The notes: generated by a model from the sequence alone, not told the origin. Counted from the stretch's first letter, positions 20,770 to 30,664 are shown. The stretch is DNA of 64,000 nucleotides from Algihabitans albus (GCF_003572205.1 NZ_QXNY01000002.1:496001-560000); one strand, 5' to 3'. Numbers and translations: made by a program.

Positions 20770-22035
20770 TCACGCTTTGCGCCGTTCAGCCTCTTGGATC
20801 CGCTCAAGCGGGTGTTCGACCGCCAAGGTCATTACTTCCACCGGATCCGCCAGCCCCCGCAGTTCGCGAGCGCCGAGCGCCTCCCAAGCCTCCGACGGCA
20901 AAAGCTTGGCAAAATCGGTGCTGGCCAGCACCGAGCGGTCGAGCGTCTTGCTCAGTTCCTCCAGCCGCGCCGCCACGTTGACGGCCCGCCCCACGACGGT
21001 GAACTCCAACCGCTCTCGCGTGCCGATGTTGCCGAATAGCAGTTCCCCGACATGGAGTCCGAGACCGAAGCGCAAAGGCGGTGCCCCATCGACCGTTCGG
21101 CGCGCGTTGATATCCGCCATGTCTGCGTAGGCGCGCTGCGTCGCGGCGAGCGCCTGGCGACAGGCATCGGCCGCGCCGCCCTCTTCGACCGGAAAGATCG
21201 CCAAGACCGCATCGCCGATCAGCAACAAAACCTGGCCACCCTCGGCGATCACCGCGCCGGCGGTCGCGTCGAAGTAGGTATCCAGAGTCTCCAGGAACGT
21301 CTCGGCCTCCAGTTGCTCGGCCAGTTCCGTCGAACCGCGCAGGTCGGAGTACCAGATGGCGGCCTGGACGGTCTGGCCGTCGCCGCGCTTGATCTGGCCG
21401 TCGAGCACCCGGTCTGCGGCCGCCGCGCCCAGATAGGCGGAGAGAACGTTGTGAGTGAGCTGTTCGCGCATCACCACCTTCAGTGCGACGGCCAAACGCG
21501 CCTGAATACGCCGGATGGCGGCGATCTGCGGTTCGGTGAATCCGGCTGGGCGCATGGTCGCGAAGGACCCGACAGCTCCGTCATAGCGGTCCTCCTCGAA
21601 GACGGCGAGCCAACCGAGATAATCGGTGTATCCTTGTTCGGCGAGATCCACGAGCAACGGGAAGTCGAGCATCGCCTCCGGTCCCGCGAGCCGCCGCCTG
21701 AGTACGGGCAGTTTCCGCTCGATCAGCCATTTTAGAGGGCTGAGCCGCCACTCCTCACTGATCCCGTCATCGCGATGCGGAAAACGCTCCTCGACAAGAC
21801 CGCGTTCGACCGTCCAAGTGTAGCTGATGGCCTCGAACAAGGGATGCAACGTCGTCATACCGACGTTGGCCCGTGCTATGGGCAAGCCGGCGGCGATCAT
21901 GCCGTCGAGGGTTCCCCTCAAGAGACTCTCGAGCGTGCTGCCCTTGAGCGCCTGCTCCATCAGCCAATCCGTGATCTCGTCGATCAGGATGTCGCGCCTG
22001 GAGGCGGCGGCGGTCTCGGGCGGGAGTTCGGTCAT
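20770..22035 (-). CDS. Class III nucleotide cyclase, paralogue with altered adenine-site residue
   Basis: The 421-residue protein shares the architecture of the protein at 12491-13681: an N-terminal input domain with GLPIARANVGMTTLHPLF, then a cyclase domain with WYSDLRGSTELAEQ, LIGDAVLAIF and VVGRAVNVAARLEE. The residue that is Lys in KFIGD of the paralogue is Leu here (LLLIGD), so base selection or activity may differ. Metal-binding Asp residues and the Asn/Arg pair are kept. No membrane helix is visible. Start is ATG 22035. Confidence 0.88.
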   Translation of the reverse strand: MTELPPETAAASRRDILIDEITDWLMEQALKGSTLESLLRGTLDGMIAAGLPIARANVGMTTLHPLFEAISYTWTVERGLVEERFPHRDDGISEEWRLSPLKWLIERKLPVLRRRLAGPEAMLDFPLLVDLAEQGYTDYLGWLAVFEEDRYDGAVGSFATMRPAGFTEPQIAAIRRIQARLAVALKVVMREQLTHNVLSAYLGAAAADRVLDGQIKRGDGQTVQAAIWYSDLRGSTELAEQLEAETFLETLDTYFDATAGAVIAEGGQVLLLIGDAVLAIFPVEEGGAADACRQALAATQRAYADMADINARRTVDGAPPLRFGLGLHVGELLFGNIGTRERLEFTVVGRAVNVAARLEELSKTLDRSVLASTDFAKLLPSEAWEALGARELRGLADPVEVMTLAVEHPLERIQEAERRKA

Positions 22036-22236
22036 CGAGCGCTCCTTCGGCGCGGCAGTCCTGACGATCTGGTGCTATAGTCAGGCAGCGGCATTAAGTC
22101 CGCCAGTGACATAGCGGCCATGACGGCCCTAGCCTACCCCGCCGCAGGACGACGCAATATATCTAGAAGCCGAGTAACGAGAACCTGAGTAGAACCTGTA
22201 GCACGACGCTTACGTCTTACCGGAGGAACGACCCTA

Positions 22237-23466
22237 GTGAGCCCCGCAGAACCCGCCGCCAAGCTCGAGCCCGCACCCCAGGCTCCGGCCGCCCGCTTCC
22301 AATGGGAAGACCCTTTTCTGTTGGACGAACAGCTCAGCGAAGACGAGCGGATGGTCCGCGACGCGGCCTATCAGTACTGCCAGGAGCGGCTGATGCCGCG
22401 CGTCTTGGAGGCCAACCGTCACGAGCGCTTCGACCGCGAGATCATGACCGAACTGGGCGAACTGGGTTTCCTCGGCTCGACACTGCCCGAAGAGTACGGC
22501 TGCGCTGGCGCCAACTACGTGTCCTACGGCCTGATCGCCCGCGAGGTCGAGCGGGTAGACAGCGGCTACCGCTCGGCCATGTCCGTGCAGTCTTCGCTGG
22601 TCATGCATCCGATCTACGCCTGGGGTGACGAGGCTCAGCGCAAGAAGTATCTGCCTAAGCTGGCGACGGGCGAATGGGTCGGCTGCTTCGGCCTGACGGA
22701 ACCGGACGCCGGGTCCGATCCGGCCTCGATGCGCACAACGGCCACTAAGATCGACGGCGGTTATCGTCTCAAGGGCGCCAAGATGTGGATCACCAACTCC
22801 CCGATCGCCGACGTCTTCGTGGTCTGGGCGAAGTCGACGGCGCACGACGGCAAGATCAAGGGTTTCGTGCTGGAAAAGGGCATGGAAGGTCTGTCGGCGC
22901 CGAAGATCGAGGGCAAGTTCTCGCTGCGGGCCTCGATCACCGGTGAGATCGTCATGGACGACGTCTTCGTGCCGGACGAGAACCTGCTGCCCAACGCCAG
23001 CGGCTTGCGCGGTCCCTTCGAGTGCCTCAACCGCGCGCGCTATGGAATCGCCTGGGGCGCGATGGGCGCCGCCGAGTTCTGCTGGCACGCGGCGCGCGGC
23101 TATACGCTAGAGCGCCAGATGTTCGGCAAGCCGCTGGCCGCCACCCAGCTCGTCCAGAAGAAGCTGGCCGACATGCAGACGGAAATCGCGCTCGGCCTCC
23201 AGTCATCCCTGCGGGTCGGCCGGCTGATGGACGAAGGCAAGCTGATGCCGGAGGCGATCAGCCTCGTGAAGCGGAACTCCTGCGGCAAGGCGCTGGATAT
23301 CGCGCGCACCAGCCGCGACATGCATGGCGGCAACGGCGTGTCCGACGAGTACCACGTCATCCGACACGTCATGAACCTGGAGGCGGTCAACACCTACGAA
23401 GGCACCCATGACGTCCACGCGCTGATCCTGGGTCGCGCGCAGACCGGCCTGCAAGCCTTCGGATGA
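22237..23466 (+). CDS. gcdH: Glutaryl-CoA dehydrogenase
   Basis: GcdH oxidises and decarboxylates glutaryl-CoA to crotonyl-CoA in lysine, hydroxylysine and tryptophan breakdown, passing electrons to ETF. The 409-residue FAD enzyme has [16 protein letters not shown] and [13 protein letters not shown], and the catalytic Glu in [17 protein letters not shown] near residue 385, which is the glutaryl-CoA-type ending. Arg and Glu of the early [17 protein letters not shown] segment also fit. GTG 22237 is preceded by GGAGGAAC. The next gene overlaps its stop by four bases. Confidence 0.94.
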   Translation: MSPAEPAAKLEPAPQAPAARFQWEDPFLLDEQLSEDERMVRDAAYQYCQERLMPRVLEANRHERFDREIMTELGELGFLGSTLPEEYGCAGANYVSYGLIAREVERVDSGYRSAMSVQSSLVMHPIYAWGDEAQRKKYLPKLATGEWVGCFGLTEPDAGSDPASMRTTATKIDGGYRLKGAKMWITNSPIADVFVVWAKSTAHDGKIKGFVLEKGMEGLSAPKIEGKFSLRASITGEIVMDDVFVPDENLLPNASGLRGPFECLNRARYGIAWGAMGAAEFCWHAARGYTLERQMFGKPLAATQLVQKKLADMQTEIALGLQSSLRVGRLMDEGKLMPEAISLVKRNSCGKALDIARTSRDMHGGNGVSDEYHVIRHVMNLEAVNTYEGTHDVHALILGRAQTGLQAFG

Positions 23467-24077
23467 CCGACGCGATCGGCAGCCTGGAAGCGCTGCGCGA
23501 CCGCTACGGGGCGGCCAAGGCGACGACGGAGCTGAAGCGGCTCGCCCGGCTCGACGAGCACTGCCGGGCGTTCATCGCCGCCTCGCCTTTCGTCGTCCTC
23601 GGCACCTCGGACGCCGAGGGTAATCAGGACGTCAGCCCGCGCGGCGATCCGCCGGGCTTCGTCCGGGTGCTGGACGAGACCCGCCTGCTGCTGCCGGACC
23701 GGCCGGGCAACAAGCTGATCGACAGCCTTTCGAACGTTCTCGCCAATCCGAAGGTTGGCCTGCTTTTCATGGTGCCCGGCATGAACGAGACGCTGCGGGT
23801 CAACGGTCGTGCCCAGATCGTCACCGACCCCGCGTTGCTGGAGCCCCTGGCGGTGGAGGGACGCCTGCCGCCCTCCGCCTTGCTGATCGAAGTGGAGGAG
23901 GCCTACCTGCACTGCGCCAAGGCCTTCATCCGCTCCAAGCTGTGGGATCCGGACAGGCAGATCGACCGCAAGAGCTTTCCAAGCCTGGGCCGCATGATCG
24001 CGGATCAGATCGCCGGCTTGGACGCCGAAAAGACCGAGGCGGGGATCCAGGAGTCCTATAAGGACCGGCTCTACTGA
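23463..24077 (+). CDS. FMN-dependent pyridoxamine-phosphate-oxidase-like flavoprotein
   Basis: The 204-residue protein has the split-barrel flavin fold: [24 protein letters not shown] near residues 42-65, then [28 protein letters not shown]. This fits the MSMEG_1061-type PPOX-like family whose substrates are mostly unknown. It is translationally coupled to gcdH through ATGA, suggesting a linked redox or detoxification role, but that is inference. It lacks features of true pyridoxine-phosphate oxidase. The stop lies in a 21-base tandem duplication. Confidence 0.85.
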   Translation: MTDAIGSLEALRDRYGAAKATTELKRLARLDEHCRAFIAASPFVVLGTSDAEGNQDVSPRGDPPGFVRVLDETRLLLPDRPGNKLIDSLSNVLANPKVGLLFMVPGMNETLRVNGRAQIVTDPALLEPLAVEGRLPPSALLIEVEEAYLHCAKAFIRSKLWDPDRQIDRKSFPSLGRMIADQIAGLDAEKTEAGIQESYKDRLY

Positions 24078-24114
24078 GACGTCACGCCGCGATACTGAGA
24101 CGTCACGCCGCGAT
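24073..24114. repeat. 21-base tandem duplication at a convergent gene junction
   Basis: The sequence ACTGAGACGTCACGCCGCGAT occurs twice in direct tandem (24073-24093 and 24094-24114). The first copy holds the stop codon of the flavoprotein gene, and the second holds the stop codon and last codons of the convergent alcohol dehydrogenase. It looks like a recent local duplication. Confidence 0.95.
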
Positions 24115-25251
24115 CAGCCGGCGGCAGAGATCCAAAAGTTCATCGCCGCCATAAGCGCGGCAGTTACTGGCCAGCATGGGGGCGTTTTCGCGCGTCTGCG
24201 CTTCTGCCGCCAAGGCGGCGGGATCCAGGTTGAGCGCGCTTAGATCGCGGTCCAAACCGACCTCTTCGAGCAGTGTCACGTAGGCGCCTTCAAGCCCGGC
24301 GACAGCCACGGCATCGGCGCCGTCCAATCCGAAGGACCGCGCGACGGCCGCATGCTTGACGGGCGCCGCCGCAGCATTCGAAGCCAGAGCCACGGCAAGC
24401 GACAGGCCCACGGCGCGGCCATGATGGACCCGTCCGAGCGTCCCGAGCGCATGCCCCAGCGCATGGGCGACCCCTGTGCCCGCCGTGTCGATCGCCTGGC
24501 CCGCCAGAAAGGCGGCAAGCTGCACCTGTCCGCGTGCCTTCAGATCGTCGCCCCGGGTGACGGCTCTGCCCAGGTTGCCCGCAACGAGCCGGACCGCCTC
24601 CAGTGCCGGCGCCCGAGAGAAGCTGTCGGCGTTACGATTGGTCGCGGCCTCGATGGCGTGAACCAGCGCATCGACCCCGGTCGCCGCTGTCAGATGCGGC
24701 GGCAAACCGACCGTCGCCTCGGGGTCGAGGAGCGCCACCTTGGGAAGCAGTTCGTCGCCCCAGGCCCAGAGCTTGGCGCCGTCGCCGCGCGAGAAGATCG
24801 CGACTCGCGTCGCTTCCGAGCCGGTGCCCGCGGTGGTGGGAATCGCGATCACCGGCAAGGCCCCGGCAGGAAAAGGCCGCGCCGCCAGGGCATAGTCCTG
24901 GACGGGCGCCGATCCGCCCGCCGCCGCCGCCGCCAGCTTGGCGACATCCAAGGCGGAACCGCCGCCCAGGCCAATGATCAGCCGTGCCTTGCTCTCGCGT
25001 GCCAGGGACGCCGCCGCCTCGACCTGCTCGGCTTTCGGATCGCCAGCCACCTCGGCATGGCGCGCCACCGCGAGACCCGCGCTGGAGAGCTGCGCCTCCA
25101 CCCGATCCGCCAGGGCGGGTACGCCAGGATCCGCAACCAGCAGAACCGCGGTCGACCGCCCCGTCAGCCTCCCGGCCTCGACGCCCAGACGGTCGAGCGC
25201 GCCCTGCCCACTGATCGCGCGCGGCCCGCGCTGCCACTCCACTACCGCCAT
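24103..25251 (-). CDS. Iron-containing alcohol dehydrogenase family (maleylacetate-reductase-like)
   Basis: The 382-residue NAD(P)-dependent metal enzyme has the dinucleotide-binding GLGGGSALDVAKLAA near residues 98-112 and AIPTTAGTGSEATRVAIF. The metal-ligand stretch is GVDALVHAIEA and then GVAHALGHALGTLGRVHHGRAVGL. These are hallmarks of group III alcohol dehydrogenases and maleylacetate reductases. The substrate is not obvious. It is convergent with the flavoprotein gene and divergent from the enolase-superfamily gene. Start is ATG 25251. Confidence 0.87.
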   Translation of the reverse strand: MAVVEWQRGPRAISGQGALDRLGVEAGRLTGRSTAVLLVADPGVPALADRVEAQLSSAGLAVARHAEVAGDPKAEQVEAAASLARESKARLIIGLGGGSALDVAKLAAAAAGGSAPVQDYALAARPFPAGALPVIAIPTTAGTGSEATRVAIFSRGDGAKLWAWGDELLPKVALLDPEATVGLPPHLTAATGVDALVHAIEAATNRNADSFSRAPALEAVRLVAGNLGRAVTRGDDLKARGQVQLAAFLAGQAIDTAGTGVAHALGHALGTLGRVHHGRAVGLSLAVALASNAAAAPVKHAAVARSFGLDGADAVAVAGLEGAYVTLLEEVGLDRDLSALNLDPAALAAEAQTRENAPMLASNCRAYGGDELLDLCRRLIAA

Positions 25252-25451
25252 TCCACTGCCGCCATCGCCTCATCACCACGCTTTGGTCTCTTGCAAAACC
25301 ACCCTGCAGGACCGAGACGCTATACTTGCAAAATCGACATGTCGTCGAGGTTTCTCGGGGACCAAGCTGCCTTTTCGTTGACGGCCTGCCTGACGATCCG
25401 CAGGCTCGTCGCGCCTTTTCACTTCAGCCGGAGAGATCGACAGTCTCAACC

Positions 25452-26561
25452 ATGGAAATCACACGCATCGTTCAAAGCGTTCATCGTCTTCCGCTCGACC
25501 CTCCGTTCCAAGCCTCCTGGGATACCCGACCCCGCCGACACTTCGATCTGCAGCTCGTTCGCGTGGAAACGGACGTGGGCCTTGTCGGGATCGGTGCGGG
25601 CGACGCCATGCCCGGCTTCGCCGGCCACGAAAATCTCTTCGTCGGACAGGACCCGCGCGAACTCGACCGGCACTTCCGGGTTATCGAGAACCTTTCATTC
25701 CATTACGGGCGCTGCTGGCCGCTGGACATCGCCCTCTGGGACCTCTTCGGCAAGATCCTGGGCGAACCGATCTGGCGGCTGCTCGGCGGTGCCTCCGACC
25801 GGGTGCCTCTCTACGCCTCCTCCGGTTCGCTGCGCGACGGCGCGGAGCTGGTGGACCTGGCGCAGGCCCTGCGCGAAGAGGGGTTCTCGGCCCTGAAGGT
25901 CCGTTTCCAGCGACCGCACTGGCGCCAGGACGTCGCCGTGCTCGAGCAGCTTCGCGAGGCGGTCGGTCACGATCTGGAACTGATGGTCGACTGCAACCAG
26001 GCTTGGCGCATGCCCTGGGACACGTCCCTGCCCTGGACCTTCAAGGACGCCCTGCTGGTCGCGGAGTGTCTGGAAGACCTGGACATCTACTGGATGGAGG
26101 AACCCCTGCATCGCGGCGACTACGACGGCATGGCCAGACTGCGCGACTCCGTCGACCTGCGTATCGCCGGCGGCGAAATGACCCGGGAGTTGCACGAGCT
26201 GCGGGAAATCGTCGCCCGCCGCTGCCTCGACGTGATCCAGACCGATGTGGTCTGCACGGGCGGGATCAGCGGTCTTCGCCGCGTCGCGCAGAGCGCGTTC
26301 GATGCCGGCCTGGAGTTCACGCCTCACACCTGGGGGCACGGCATCGGCCTGCTGGCCAACGCGCACCTGGCCGCCGGAGTCGGCGGTTGCCGCTTCCTGG
26401 AGTACCCCTTCGATCCGCCGGCCTGGACGCCGGAACGGCGGGATTTCGGCCTGACCGAGGCAGTGGTCGCCAACGACGACGGTCAACTGCTGCTCGGCGA
26501 GGCGCCTGGTCTCGGCATCGATCTGGACGAGGACCGGCTGGCGGAGACGCGAATCGGGTGA
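25452..26561 (+). CDS. Mandelate racemase/muconate lactonizing enzyme family protein
   Basis: This enolase-superfamily enzyme (369 residues) abstracts a proton alpha to a carboxylate with Mg2+. After the N-terminal capping domain, the barrel shows FSALKVRFQRPHW (K-x-R in place of the commoner K-x-K), metal ligands in MVDCNQAW, YWMEEPL and IAGGEMTREL, and a late HTWGHG histidine. The pattern fits the mandelate-racemase subgroup, probably a sugar-acid dehydratase or racemase. Start ATG 25452 is chosen because upstream codons lie in low-quality sequence. The patatin gene overlaps its stop by four bases. Confidence 0.88.
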   Translation: MEITRIVQSVHRLPLDPPFQASWDTRPRRHFDLQLVRVETDVGLVGIGAGDAMPGFAGHENLFVGQDPRELDRHFRVIENLSFHYGRCWPLDIALWDLFGKILGEPIWRLLGGASDRVPLYASSGSLRDGAELVDLAQALREEGFSALKVRFQRPHWRQDVAVLEQLREAVGHDLELMVDCNQAWRMPWDTSLPWTFKDALLVAECLEDLDIYWMEEPLHRGDYDGMARLRDSVDLRIAGGEMTRELHELREIVARRCLDVIQTDVVCTGGISGLRRVAQSAFDAGLEFTPHTWGHGIGLLANAHLAAGVGGCRFLEYPFDPPAWTPERRDFGLTEAVVANDDGQLLLGEAPGLGIDLDEDRLAETRIG

Positions 26562-27559
26562 GCCCGAGCCGGACAAGCGCTGCGGCCCGCGACTCCGCAA
26601 AGACGGGAATCGCGAAGGCTGAGGCCGCAAGGACGGGCACCCGACCGAGATTGGGTCTGGTGCTGGGCAGCGGTTCGGCGCGCGGCTGGGCCCACATCGG
26701 CATCCTGCAGGAACTGCAGACGGCCGGCATCCACCCCGACATCGTGGTCGGCTCCTCCATCGGCGCGCTGGTCGGCGGGGCCTATGTCAGCGGGGGTCTG
26801 GACCGGCTGACCGACTGGGCGCTCACCTTCAATCGCCTCGACGCCCTGCGCACGCTCGACCTGCGGATCGCCAACGGCGGCTTGCTGGGGGGCGGCCGGC
26901 TGATGCGGCGGCTGCTGAAGCCACACCACAACGAGGCGATCGAGAGCCTCTCACCGCGCTTCGCCTGCGTCGCAACCGACCTCGCGACCGGCCTTGAGAT
27001 CGCGCTCCAAGAGGGGCCTCTCGCCGAGGGCGTACTGGCCTCGCTCGCCATGCCGGGGCTCTTCGCACCGGTCAAGCGCGACAGCCAGTGGCTGGTCGAC
27101 GGCGGCATCGTCGATCCGGTCCCGGTCACCCTGGCGCGCGCGCTGGGGGCCGAACGGGTGATCGCGGTCAACCTCACCTCGGGAATGGCCAACCGCCGTC
27201 AACAGCGCCGGCAGCAGCGGCGCAGCCCCGGCCGGCCGCGCTTCCCGCTGCCTGGGGTGAAGACGCTCCTGCGCAACCTGCCCCTGGACTCCGGCCTGCG
27301 CGCCCTCCTCGCTCACACGCCCGATTCTGCTCTGCAGGCCGACATTCCGCGCTACCTCGATGTCGTCTTCGGCTCGATCCACATCCTGCAGGACTACGTG
27401 ACCCGCAGCCGTCTGGCGGCCGATCCACCCGACCTGCTCATCGAGCCGGCGCTGCAGAACATGGCGCTGCTGGAGTTCAATCGCGCCGAGGAGGCCATCG
27501 CCGCAGGCCGCACGGCCCTACGCGCCTCGCTCGACGATTTGGCAGGCCTTTTGGAGTAA
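26558..27559 (+). CDS. Patatin-like phospholipase (RssA-type)
   Basis: The 333-residue protein has the patatin fold: oxyanion loop LGSGSARGWAHIGIL near residues 31-45, the nucleophile Ser in GSSIGALVGG and the catalytic Asp in WLVDGGIVDPVPV, so a functional Ser-Asp dyad is present. Middle residues include a basic RRQQRRQQRRSPGR stretch. Start is GTG 26558 in a GTGA overlap with the enolase-superfamily gene. The substrate is likely a lipid or acyl ester, and why it is coupled to that enzyme is unclear. Confidence 0.88.
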   Translation: MSPSRTSAAARDSAKTGIAKAEAARTGTRPRLGLVLGSGSARGWAHIGILQELQTAGIHPDIVVGSSIGALVGGAYVSGGLDRLTDWALTFNRLDALRTLDLRIANGGLLGGGRLMRRLLKPHHNEAIESLSPRFACVATDLATGLEIALQEGPLAEGVLASLAMPGLFAPVKRDSQWLVDGGIVDPVPVTLARALGAERVIAVNLTSGMANRRQQRRQQRRSPGRPRFPLPGVKTLLRNLPLDSGLRALLAHTPDSALQADIPRYLDVVFGSIHILQDYVTRSRLAADPPDLLIEPALQNMALLEFNRAEEAIAAGRTALRASLDDLAGLLE

Positions 27560-27614
27560 GGCCCGACTCGACGAACCGGCGAGACTCGATCTGTTCCTGA
27601 AAGGAGGATCGGCC

Positions 27615-27989
27615 ATGCTCTTCTTCATCACCCTGCTCCTGCTATGCCAACTGATCGGGGAAGCGGCCGTCCGGCTGGTCGACCTGCCCGTCCCCGGACC
27701 GGTGGTCGGCATGGCTCTGCTCTTCCTCGGTCTTCTGATCCGGGGCGGCGAACCGCCCGAAGAACTCGGCCAGGTCGCCAACGGACTGCTGAACAACCTG
27801 GCCCTGCTCTTCGTGCCGGCCGGTGTGGGCGTGATGCTGCATCTCGATCTGGTCCGTGCGGAGTGGCTGCCCATCCTGGGCGCCCTGATCGGCAGCGCGG
27901 TCCTCACCGTCGCCGTCACGGCGCTGCTGCTCTCGCTGACGGCGCGGATCACCGGCGCCGAAGCGCGGCAGGAGGAGCGGAAAGAATGA
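27615..27989 (+). CDS. lrgA: CidA/LrgA family membrane protein
   Basis: This 124-residue protein has four hydrophobic helices and the family motif LPVPGPVVGMALLFLGL near residues 24-40, then NLALLFVPAGVGVMLHLDLV. LrgA and LrgB act together in holin-like or pyruvate/metabolite export roles at the inner membrane. AAGGAGG lies a few bases before ATG 27615. Its stop overlaps the start of lrgB in ATGA. Confidence 0.92.
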   Translation: MLFFITLLLLCQLIGEAAVRLVDLPVPGPVVGMALLFLGLLIRGGEPPEELGQVANGLLNNLALLFVPAGVGVMLHLDLVRAEWLPILGALIGSAVLTVAVTALLLSLTARITGAEARQEERKE

Positions 27990-28741
27990 GCGAGCTGGAA
28001 ACGCAAGCGGCGCTCGATCCGGTCGCGAGCGAACTCTACGAGGTCTGGGTCTATCTCGCGACCTCGCCGCTGCTGTTCCTGACGCTGACCCTGGCGGCCT
28101 ACCTGCTGGGCGATTGGATCTATCGCCGGGCCGGCCTCAGTCCCTGGGCCAACCCGGTGCTGATCGCGGTGCTGCTGCTGGTCGGATTGCTGGTGCTCAC
28201 CGGCACAAGCTACAGCACCTACTTCGACGGCGCCCAGTTCGTGCACTTTCTTCTGGGGCCGGCGACGGTGGCGCTGGCGGTACCGCTCTACCGCAATGTC
28301 CGGGCCCTGCGGCGTACGCTCATTCCGCTGCTGGTCGCCTTGATCGGCGGTGCCGCCACGGCGGTCGGCAGCGCCATCGGCATCGGCTGGCTGCTGGGTG
28401 CGACTCGCGAGACCTTGCTCAGCCTAGCGCCGAAGTCCGTCACCACGCCGATCGCCATGGGCGTCTCGGAGGCCATCGGCGGTCTACCTTCGCTGACGGC
28501 GGTGTTGGTGATTCTGACGGGGATCCTGGGCGCGGTCCTGGCGACCGGAACGCTGAACCTGCTGCGCATCAAGGACTGGCGCGCACGCGGTTTCGCCATC
28601 GGACTCTCGGCCCATGGCATCGGCACTGCCCGCGCGCTGCAGATCAACGAGGTTGCCGGCGCCTTCTCCTCCCTGGCGATGGGCCTCAACGGCCTTGCAA
28701 CGGCGATGCTCGTGCCGCTGCTGCTTCGCCTTTTCGGATAG
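27986..28741 (+). CDS. lrgB: LrgB family membrane protein
   Basis: The 251-residue protein has about seven helices with family signatures LLGPATVALAVPLYRN and APKSVTTPIAMGVSEAIGGLPSL, and a final SAHGIGTARALQINEVAGAFSSLAMGLNG, typical of LrgB/CidB. Start ATG 27986 overlaps the lrgA stop. It pairs with LrgA in the membrane. The MarR-like regulator gene converges on its 3' end, so it may not control lrgAB directly. Confidence 0.93.
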   Translation: MSELETQAALDPVASELYEVWVYLATSPLLFLTLTLAAYLLGDWIYRRAGLSPWANPVLIAVLLLVGLLVLTGTSYSTYFDGAQFVHFLLGPATVALAVPLYRNVRALRRTLIPLLVALIGGAATAVGSAIGIGWLLGATRETLLSLAPKSVTTPIAMGVSEAIGGLPSLTAVLVILTGILGAVLATGTLNLLRIKDWRARGFAIGLSAHGIGTARALQINEVAGAFSSLAMGLNGLATAMLVPLLLRLFG

Positions 28742-28761
28742 GCCCTCGGCGTTTGAGGCTG

Positions 28762-29229
28762 CTAAGCGGCCGGGCTTAGGCGGCTCAGACGCTGCGGAGC
28801 GCTGAGGAAGCGCAACAGGCGCTCCAGGGTCTTGGTCGACTCCTCCAGTTCGGACTCGACAAGACCGCTCTCGCCCATATCACCCGCATGGCGTGCAAAA
28901 AAGTCGGCCAACATCTTACAAATGTTACGGCCTTCGTCCGATGCACGCACGTTGAAGGAGCGGCGGTCGTGCAGCGAACGCTCCTGAATCAGATAGCCGT
29001 TTTCGACCAGCTTCTTGACGTTGTAGGACACGTTGCTGCCCAGGTAGTAACCGCGCAGCGTCAGCTCGCCGACCGTCACTTCCTCATCGCCGATATTGAA
29101 GAGAATCAGCGCTTGGACGTTATTGACGTCCCGGATTCCGCGCTGGTCCAGCTCGGACTTGATGACTTCGAGCAACTGACGGTGCAGACGCTCGACAACC
29201 TGGAGAGAATCAAGATAGGCGGCCAGCAC
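28762..29229 (-). CDS. MarR-family transcriptional regulator (LdtR-like)
   Basis: The 155-residue protein has a winged helix with the recognition segment LRGYYLGSNVSYNVKKLVENGYLIQERSLHDRRSFNVRASDEG, near residues 58-100. It resembles LdtR-type MarR regulators of alphaproteobacteria, which have a similar helix and DRRS wing. The C-terminal helix contains SELEESTKTLERLLRFL for dimerisation. Start is ATG 29229. It converges on lrgB. Targets are unknown. Confidence 0.85.
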   Translation of the reverse strand: MLAAYLDSLQVVERLHRQLLEVIKSELDQRGIRDVNNVQALILFNIGDEEVTVGELTLRGYYLGSNVSYNVKKLVENGYLIQERSLHDRRSFNVRASDEGRNICKMLADFFARHAGDMGESGLVESELEESTKTLERLLRFLSAPQRLSRLSPAA

Positions 29230-29491
29230 GGCACATCCTCCAGTCTAAAATACGATCTTTCACGGCCATTAGGCGCAGAGGCGGGTTAAGGCGCCCTTAA
29301 GGGCCACCCACCGCAGGTTACCTGGAAGTCTTCGAGCTGTCTTGTCAAGCGCGGCTTTGCGGGAGTTCGACCGTTCGGAGGCCTGATCGCGGCCTTTCGC
29401 CCGTTCCCGGCTGTTCCCGCCATGGCTGCGATTCTGCACCGCGTGCAAGCCACCTGGTTCGACAGGCTCGGCCTGAGGGAAGATCGCGCCG

Positions 29492-30664
29492 TCAGGCCGT
29501 CTGCTCGAAGAGTTCGCGGCCGATCAGCCAGCGGCGGATCTCGCTGGTGCCGGCGCCGATCTCGTAGAGTTTGGCGTCGCGCAGCAGGCGGCCGGTCGGG
29601 TACTCGTTGATGTAGCCGTTGCCGCCCAGCACCTGGATCGCCTCCAGCGCCATCCAGGTCGCCTTCTCGCCGGCGTAGAGGATGGCGCCGGCCGCGTCCA
29701 TGCGGGTGGTCTTTCCGGCGTCGCAGGCCTTGGCCACCGCGTAGACGTAGCTCTTGCAGACGTTCATGGTGGTGTAGAGGTCGGCCAGCTTGCCCTGCAT
29801 GAGCTGGAACTCGCCGATGGGCTGGCCGAACTGCTTGCGCTCGTGCACGTAGGGCAGCACCACATCCATGCAGGCTTGCATGATGCCGAGCGGCCCGGCG
29901 GCCAGCACCGCACGCTCGTAGTCGAGGCCGCTCATGAGAACGTTGACGCCCTTGCCGACGGAACCGAGCACGTTCTCCTCCGGGACCTCGCAATCCTCGA
30001 AGACCAGCTCGCAGGTGGGCGAGCCGCGCATGCCGAGCTTGTCCAGCTTCTGGGCGATGGAAAAGCCCTTGAAGTCCTTCTCCACGATGAAGGCGGTGAT
30101 GCCGCGCGGCCCGGCGTCGGGATCGGTCTTGGCGTAGATCACGAGGGTTTCGGCTTCGCTGGCATTGGTGATCCACATCTTCGAGCCGTTGAGGAGGTAG
30201 CGGTCGCCCTTCTTCTCCGCGCGGGTGCGCAAGGCAACCACGTCGGAGCCGGCGCCAGTCTCGCTCATGGCCAGGGATCCGACATGCTCACCGGAAATCA
30301 GCTTCGGCAGGTAGCGGCGCTTCTGCTCGGCCGATCCGTTGCGGCGGATCTGGTTGACGCAGAGATTGGAATGGGCGCCGTAGGACAGGCCGACGGAGGC
30401 GCTGGCGCGGCTGACCTCCTCCATCGCGACGACATGCTCCAGGTAGCCCAGACCGGCGCCGCCCTCCTCCTCCTCGACCGTGATTCCGTGCAGGCCCAGC
30501 TCGCCCATCTGCGGCCAGAGGTGGCGCGGGAACTGGTCGGTCCTGTCGATCTCCGCCGCCAGGGGCGCGATCTTCTCCTGCGCGAAGCTCATGACGCTGT
30601 CGCGCAGAAGGTCGGCCGTCTCGCCGAGGTCGAAGTCGAGGCTGGGAAGCTGGTTGGGGATCAT
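29492..30664 (-). CDS. ivd: Isovaleryl-CoA dehydrogenase
   Basis: IVD oxidises isovaleryl-CoA to 3-methylcrotonyl-CoA in leucine breakdown. The 390-residue FAD enzyme has [17 protein letters not shown] and [18 protein letters not shown]. The catalytic Glu sits in the helix [17 protein letters not shown] near residue 250, the position used by isovaleryl-CoA dehydrogenases; the usual acyl-CoA dehydrogenase C-terminal Glu is replaced by the GAGTSEIRR segment. Start is ATG 30664. It ends an operon after the MerR regulator and thioesterase genes; 3-methylcrotonyl-CoA carboxylase genes are not in the window. Confidence 0.95.
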   Translation of the reverse strand: MIPNQLPSLDFDLGETADLLRDSVMSFAQEKIAPLAAEIDRTDQFPRHLWPQMGELGLHGITVEEEEGGAGLGYLEHVVAMEEVSRASASVGLSYGAHSNLCVNQIRRNGSAEQKRRYLPKLISGEHVGSLAMSETGAGSDVVALRTRAEKKGDRYLLNGSKMWITNASEAETLVIYAKTDPDAGPRGITAFIVEKDFKGFSIAQKLDKLGMRGSPTCELVFEDCEVPEENVLGSVGKGVNVLMSGLDYERAVLAAGPLGIMQACMDVVLPYVHERKQFGQPIGEFQLMQGKLADLYTTMNVCKSYVYAVAKACDAGKTTRMDAAGAILYAGEKATWMALEAIQVLGGNGYINEYPTGRLLRDAKLYEIGAGTSEIRRWLIGRELFEQTA

